NCBI GenBank assembly: GCA_014138725.1
Contig: JACJID010000004.1
Coordinates: 496,001 to 560,000, forward strand
Direction: 5' to 3'
Source: Kutzneria viridogrisea
GTDB lineage: Bacteria > Actinomycetota > Actinomycetes > Mycobacteriales > Pseudonocardiaceae
DNA: 64,000 nt
Below the pieces are notes generated by a model. That model had not been told where the DNA came from. It searched no databases and was given only the letters and a program-made list of their open reading frames with translations. The first letter of the stretch is position 1. Each line of letters starts with the position of its first letter. Position numbers and translations under genes: made by a program. Positions 60,841 to 64,000 of this stretch are shown here, piece after piece.

Positions 60841-61866
60841 GTGGCAGCACGACAGATCACGCTGGCCGAGGTCGCTCAGCACGCCGGGGTCTCGTTGGCC
60901 ACCGCGTCCAGAGTCCTCAATGGAAGCAACCGCCAGGTGAGCGAGGAGCTGCGGGACCGGGTCATGGTCAGCGCGGAGTCACTGGGCTACCTGCCCAACG
61001 CCTCGGCACAGGCGTTGGCGCGCAACAGCAGTTCACTCGTCGGTCTGGTCGTGCACGACATCTCCGACCCGTACTTCTCCAGCATCGCCGCCGGGGTCAC
61101 GCGGGTGGCCGAGGACGCGGGGCTGGTGGTGGTGCTGGGCACCACGGCACGACACACCGAGCGCGAGCGCGAACTGCTGTGCGTGCTGCGGGCGCACCGG
61201 GCCAAGGCGGTGGTCATCATCGGCAGCCGCACCACCGACAAGGCGGCGACCGCGCGGCTGGCCGAGGAGATCGGGACCTTCATCGCCCAGGGCGGGCGGG
61301 TGGCCTGCGTGTCCCAGGCCAGGCTGCCCGCGGACACCGTGGTGCCCGCGAACAAGGCGGGTGCCCGCGCGCTGGCCCGGGAACTGGTCCGCTTGGGGCA
61401 CCGGCGTTTCGCCGTGCTCGGCGGCCCCGAGGAGCTGCTGACCAGCCGGGACCGCATCGCCGGGTTCCGCGCCGGGCTGGCGGAGTCCGGAGTGGACCTG
61501 CCCGAGTCCTCGGTGCGGCACGGGGAGTTCGGCAGGGACGGCGGCTACCGCAGCGCCGCCGAACTGGTGGCCGACGGCTCCACGGCGACCTGCGTGTTCG
61601 CGGTGAACGACGTCATGGCGCTGGGCGCGATGGCGGCGCTGCGGGCCGCCGGGCGCCGAGTGCCCGAGGACGTGTCGGTGGCCGGGTTCGGGGACATCCC
61701 GACCCTGCGCGACGTGACGCCCACGCTGACCACGGTCCGCCTGCCGCTGGAGGAGATGGGCGTGCGCGCGGCGCACATGGCGCTGGGCGAGTACACCGGC
61801 CCGCAGCCGCGCACCGTGAAAATGGCCGCGGAGGTGGTGCTGCGGGAGAGCACACTGGGCGTGTGA
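60841..61866 (+). CDS. LacI-family transcriptional regulator
   Basis: 341 residues. The DNA-binding start is ITLAEVAQHAGVSLATASRVLNGSNRQVSEELRDRV with hinge LPNASAQALARNSSSLVGLVV. The core (HDISDPYFSSIAAGVTRVAEDAG) and end (PRTVKMAAEVVLRESTLGV) are typical. GTG 60841 follows GGAAGGGG. Its stop overlaps the amidohydrolase start by 4 bases, so it likely regulates that gene and itself. Confidence 0.9.
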   Translation: MAARQITLAEVAQHAGVSLATASRVLNGSNRQVSEELRDRVMVSAESLGYLPNASAQALARNSSSLVGLVVHDISDPYFSSIAAGVTRVAEDAGLVVVLGTTARHTERERELLCVLRAHRAKAVVIIGSRTTDKAATARLAEEIGTFIAQGGRVACVSQARLPADTVVPANKAGARALARELVRLGHRRFAVLGGPEELLTSRDRIAGFRAGLAESGVDLPESSVRHGEFGRDGGYRSAAELVADGSTATCVFAVNDVMALGAMAALRAAGRRVPEDVSVAGFGDIPTLRDVTPTLTTVRLPLEEMGVRAAHMALGEYTGPQPRTVKMAAEVVLRESTLGV

Positions 61867-63434
61867 TCGTCTTTCGCAACGGCTCCGTCTGGGGCACCGG
61901 CAGCACCGCGCTGGCCGTGTCGGGCGGGCGCATCGTGGCCCTCGGCGAGCAGGCGCTCGACCTGTGTGCGACCGAGGTCGTGGACCTGGCGGGCGGCGCG
62001 CTGCTGCCCGCCTTCGGCGACGCCCACGCGCACCCCCTGTTCGCCGGGCTGGAGTCGCGCGGGCCGCGCGTCACCGAGCAGTCCACTGTGGACGGCATCG
62101 TGGCCGAGGTGCGCCGCTGGGCACTGGCCAACCCCGGGGCGGACTGGGTGGTCGGCGCGAGCTACGACCCCTCGCTGGCCGCCAACGGGGAGTTCGACGC
62201 GCGCTGGCTGGACGCGGCCGTGCCGGACCGCCCGGTGGTGCTGCGCTCGCGCGACTACCACGCGGTGTGGTGCAACACCGAGGCACTGCGCCGCGCCGGG
62301 GTCGACTCGCGCACCCCCGATCCGAGACTGGGCTGGATCACCCGCCGGGCCGACGGCAGCCCGCTGGGCACCCTGCTGGAGTGGCACGCCTGCGACCTGG
62401 TGCTCGACCTGGTGCCGCGCACGCCGCTGGCGGACCTGGTGGCCGCGCTGGAACACGCGGGCCGCCGCTACGCCCAGGTCGGTGTCACCTGGGCGCAGGA
62501 CGCCTGGGTGGAACCGGAACTGGTGGCCCCGTACCTGGAGGCGGTGCGCCGCGGCGTGCTGGGCTTCCGCGCCGACCTGGCCCAGCGCGCCGACCCGGAC
62601 CGCTGGCGGGCGCAGCGCGCGGAGTTCGCCGAGCAGCGCGAACTGGTCCGGCGGCACGGCGGCGGGCTGGTCACGGCGCGCACCGTGAAGTTCTTCGCCG
62701 ACGGGGTGATCGAGGGCGGCACGGGTGCTCTGCTGGAGCCCTACGTGGACGCGCCGCACTCGCACGGCATGGCGGTGTGGCCGCCCGAGGAACTGGCGCG
62801 TGCGGTGACGGCCTTCGACGCCGACGGGTTCCAGGTGCACGTGCACGCCATCGGGGACGCCGCGGTGCGGTCCGCCCTGGACGCGGTGGCCGCCGCACGG
62901 GCCGCCAACCCCGCGTGGGACCGGCGGCCGGTGATCGCGCACGTGCAGCTCGTGCACCCCGCCGACCTGCCCCGCTTCGCCGAACTCGGGGTGATCGCCA
63001 ACTTCGAGGCGCAGTGGGCCTGCCGGGACGCCACCATGACCGAGCTGACCATCCCCCGGCTGGGCGAGCAACGCGCGGCCAGGCAGTACCCGATGGGCAC
63101 CCTGCACCGGCTGGGCACCCGGCTGTCCCTGGGCAGCGACTGGCCGGTGAGCCCGCCCGACCCGCTGCTGGGCATCGGCACGGCGGTCGCGCGGGACTGG
63201 CTGCCCGCCGAACGGCTGGACCTGACCGCCGCGCTCACGGCACAGACCGCGGGCGCCGCCTGGCAGGCCGGGGCCGAGCACGAATGGGGCCGCCTGGCCG
63301 TGGGGCACAGCGCCGACCTGGTGGCCCTGGACCGCGATCCCACGGCGGTCGAGGCGTGTGATTTGGGCACGATCCGGGTAACAGGTACGTGGCTTGCCGG
63401 CCGAAGGCTCCCGGACGCCTCTACACTGGACTGA
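61863..63434 (+). CDS. Amidohydrolase family 3 (YtcJ-like)
   Basis: 523 residues. Metal-binding motifs: GDAHAHPLFAG (HxH), VKFFADGVIEGGTGALLEPY (metal Lys/Asp region), FQVHVHAIGDAAVRSALDAV, RPVIAHVQLVHPAD, and LGSDWPVSPPDPLLGIGTAV (catalytic Asp). YtcJ-like enzymes hydrolyse amides or related bonds of small molecules; the substrate is unknown. GTG 61863 overlaps the LacI gene stop. No signal peptide. Confidence 0.88.
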   Translation: MIVFRNGSVWGTGSTALAVSGGRIVALGEQALDLCATEVVDLAGGALLPAFGDAHAHPLFAGLESRGPRVTEQSTVDGIVAEVRRWALANPGADWVVGASYDPSLAANGEFDARWLDAAVPDRPVVLRSRDYHAVWCNTEALRRAGVDSRTPDPRLGWITRRADGSPLGTLLEWHACDLVLDLVPRTPLADLVAALEHAGRRYAQVGVTWAQDAWVEPELVAPYLEAVRRGVLGFRADLAQRADPDRWRAQRAEFAEQRELVRRHGGGLVTARTVKFFADGVIEGGTGALLEPYVDAPHSHGMAVWPPEELARAVTAFDADGFQVHVHAIGDAAVRSALDAVAAARAANPAWDRRPVIAHVQLVHPADLPRFAELGVIANFEAQWACRDATMTELTIPRLGEQRAARQYPMGTLHRLGTRLSLGSDWPVSPPDPLLGIGTAVARDWLPAERLDLTAALTAQTAGAAWQAGAEHEWGRLAVGHSADLVALDRDPTAVEACDLGTIRVTGTWLAGRRLPDASTLD

Positions 63435-63569
63435 CCCATTTGAGCTGTTGAAGTTTCGAGGAGTGACACCTTCCGTGCCCGATGCGCGGTCACCTGGCAG
63501 GAGTAGTGGGCCGGGGGAAAGCCCCGGCTGCCATACCAACCCGGACACCCGCCTCACCGGAGGCCCGAG
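63435..63569 (+). promoter_or_regulatory. Structured 5' leader of CNNM gene, possible metal riboswitch
   Basis: The 135-base leader can fold: TGGCA pairs with TGCCA, enclosing GGAGTAGTGG and an inner hairpin GCCGGGG/CCCCGGC with a GAAA-type loop. The order GGAGTAG, inner hairpin, CATACC recalls the manganese-sensing yybP-ykoY class, but the expected 3' part is not clear. GTGAC/GTCAC pairing is possible further upstream. CNNM proteins are linked to divalent metals, so metal control is reasonable. The assignment is weak. Confidence 0.35.
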
Positions 63570-64000
63570 GTGACCGGACCCCTGATAGATGTGCTCGGCC
63601 TGCTCGCCGTGCTCGCGCTCACCGCGGGTACCGCGATCTTCGTGGCCGCCGAGTTCTCCCTGACCACCCTGGAACGCAGCCAGGTCGACAACCACGTCCG
63701 CCAGGTCGCCGACGCCCGCGCCAAGCGGGTGCAGCAGGCCCACCGGACCCTGTCGTTCCAGCTCTCCGGCGCCCAGCTGGGCATCACGCTGACCACCCTG
63801 GTCACCGGCTACCTGGCCGAACCGGCCATCGCCGGGCTGCTGTCCGGGCCGCTGACCGCGCTGGGCCTGCCGCAACCGGCGGCCGGGGCCGTCGCCGCGG
63901 CCGTGGCCCTGCTGCTGGCCACCAGCCTGTCGATGGTCTTCGGCGAGCTGGTGCCCAAGAACCTGGCCATCGCCAAGCCGCTGCCCACCGCACGCGCGGT
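63570..64000 (+). CDS. CNNM-domain (CorC/HlyC) transporter-like protein, N-terminal part
   Basis: The first 143 residues of a hemolysin-C/CorC family membrane protein; the gene runs past the window. The opening MTGPLIDVLGLLAVLALTAGTAIFVAAEFSLTTLERSQVD and the block QLSGAQLGITLTTLVTGYLAEPAIAGLL and VFGELVPKNLAIAKPL are diagnostic for the CNNM domain. Such proteins take part in magnesium, cobalt or related metal export. GTG 63570 is the first start after the structured leader; CCGGAGG lies upstream. Confidence 0.9.
   Translation, partial: MTGPLIDVLGLLAVLALTAGTAIFVAAEFSLTTLERSQVDNHVRQVADARAKRVQQAHRTLSFQLSGAQLGITLTTLVTGYLAEPAIAGLLSGPLTALGLPQPAAGAVAAAVALLLATSLSMVFGELVPKNLAIAKPLPTARA

Noticed and set aside
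1-64000. tRNA, rRNA, prophage or insertion sequence
   Set aside because: No cloverleaf-type sequence, ribosomal RNA stretch, integrase, transposase or phage gene was recognised by reading both strands.

Overview
High-GC actinomycete chromosome. Dense operons with 4-bp start/stop overlaps, many GTG starts, KstR-controlled steroid genes, ectoine/hydroxyectoine genes, PASTA-less Ser/Thr kinases, a 13E12-type HNH gene and short GC-rich intergenic repeats together point to Pseudonocardiaceae or a close relative. The genus cannot be fixed from the sequence alone. No rRNA, tRNA, CRISPR array, prophage or insertion sequence was recognised.

Layout. 1-5.9 kb: the end of an indolepyruvate ferredoxin oxidoreductase, an FAD monooxygenase divergent from a GntR-TetR fusion regulator with clear operators, a rhodanese-like lipoprotein, and a membrane Ser/Thr kinase. 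6-12.5 kb: a two-component system with a DUF4173 membrane protein, then a surface-protein island with a non-RD kinase. 12.5-20.4 kb: the igr-type cholesterol side-chain operon (ltp2, chsH1, chsH2, chsE2, chsE1), a fused FadE34-type acyl-CoA dehydrogenase and divergent kstR, with three KstR boxes. 20.5-31.2 kb: a Ski2-like helicase, a heterodimeric ABC exporter, and an unassigned NTPase-like/SPFH-like pair. 31.3-38.9 kb: malQ, a LytR-CpsA-Psr protein, and a LacI-regulated catabolic operon (Gfo/Idh/MocA, DUF993, TIM-barrel isomerase). 39-44.5 kb: LtrA, an acyl-CoA dehydrogenase, an AraC regulator, and a ProP-like transporter. 44.8-51 kb: ectABCD and a SARP/NB-ARC/TPR regulator. 51-53 kb: a long 21/22-bp repeat array and a frameshifted HNH gene. 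53-64 kb: a Tat-exported glycosidase-like protein, P450, POT transporter, EamA/LysR pair, LacI/amidohydrolase pair, and the start of a CNNM (CorC/HlyC) protein behind a structured leader.

How the genes work together. The steroid block is one regulon: KstR sits opposite fadE34, and the igr operon has its own KstR box. It should remove the last three-carbon part of the sterol side chain. The ProP-like transporter and ectABCD share one intergenic region and together would serve uptake and synthesis of compatible solutes. The 34.9-38.9 kb operon looks like a carbohydrate or polyol route with its own repressor but no transporter in view.

The least explained structure is a family of 21-bp and 22-bp units, here called A (GAGTCCCG core) and B (GTGTCGGACGTTCCGGTAC core), found as four tandem arrays at 23.2, 30.2, 38.9 and 51.1-51.8 kb. 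Three of the four lie between convergent genes. A second family of strong hairpins follows stop codons at 22.99 and 33.2 kb. The NTPase-like/SPFH-like pair at 27.6-30.2 kb is the best candidate for an undescribed protein system.
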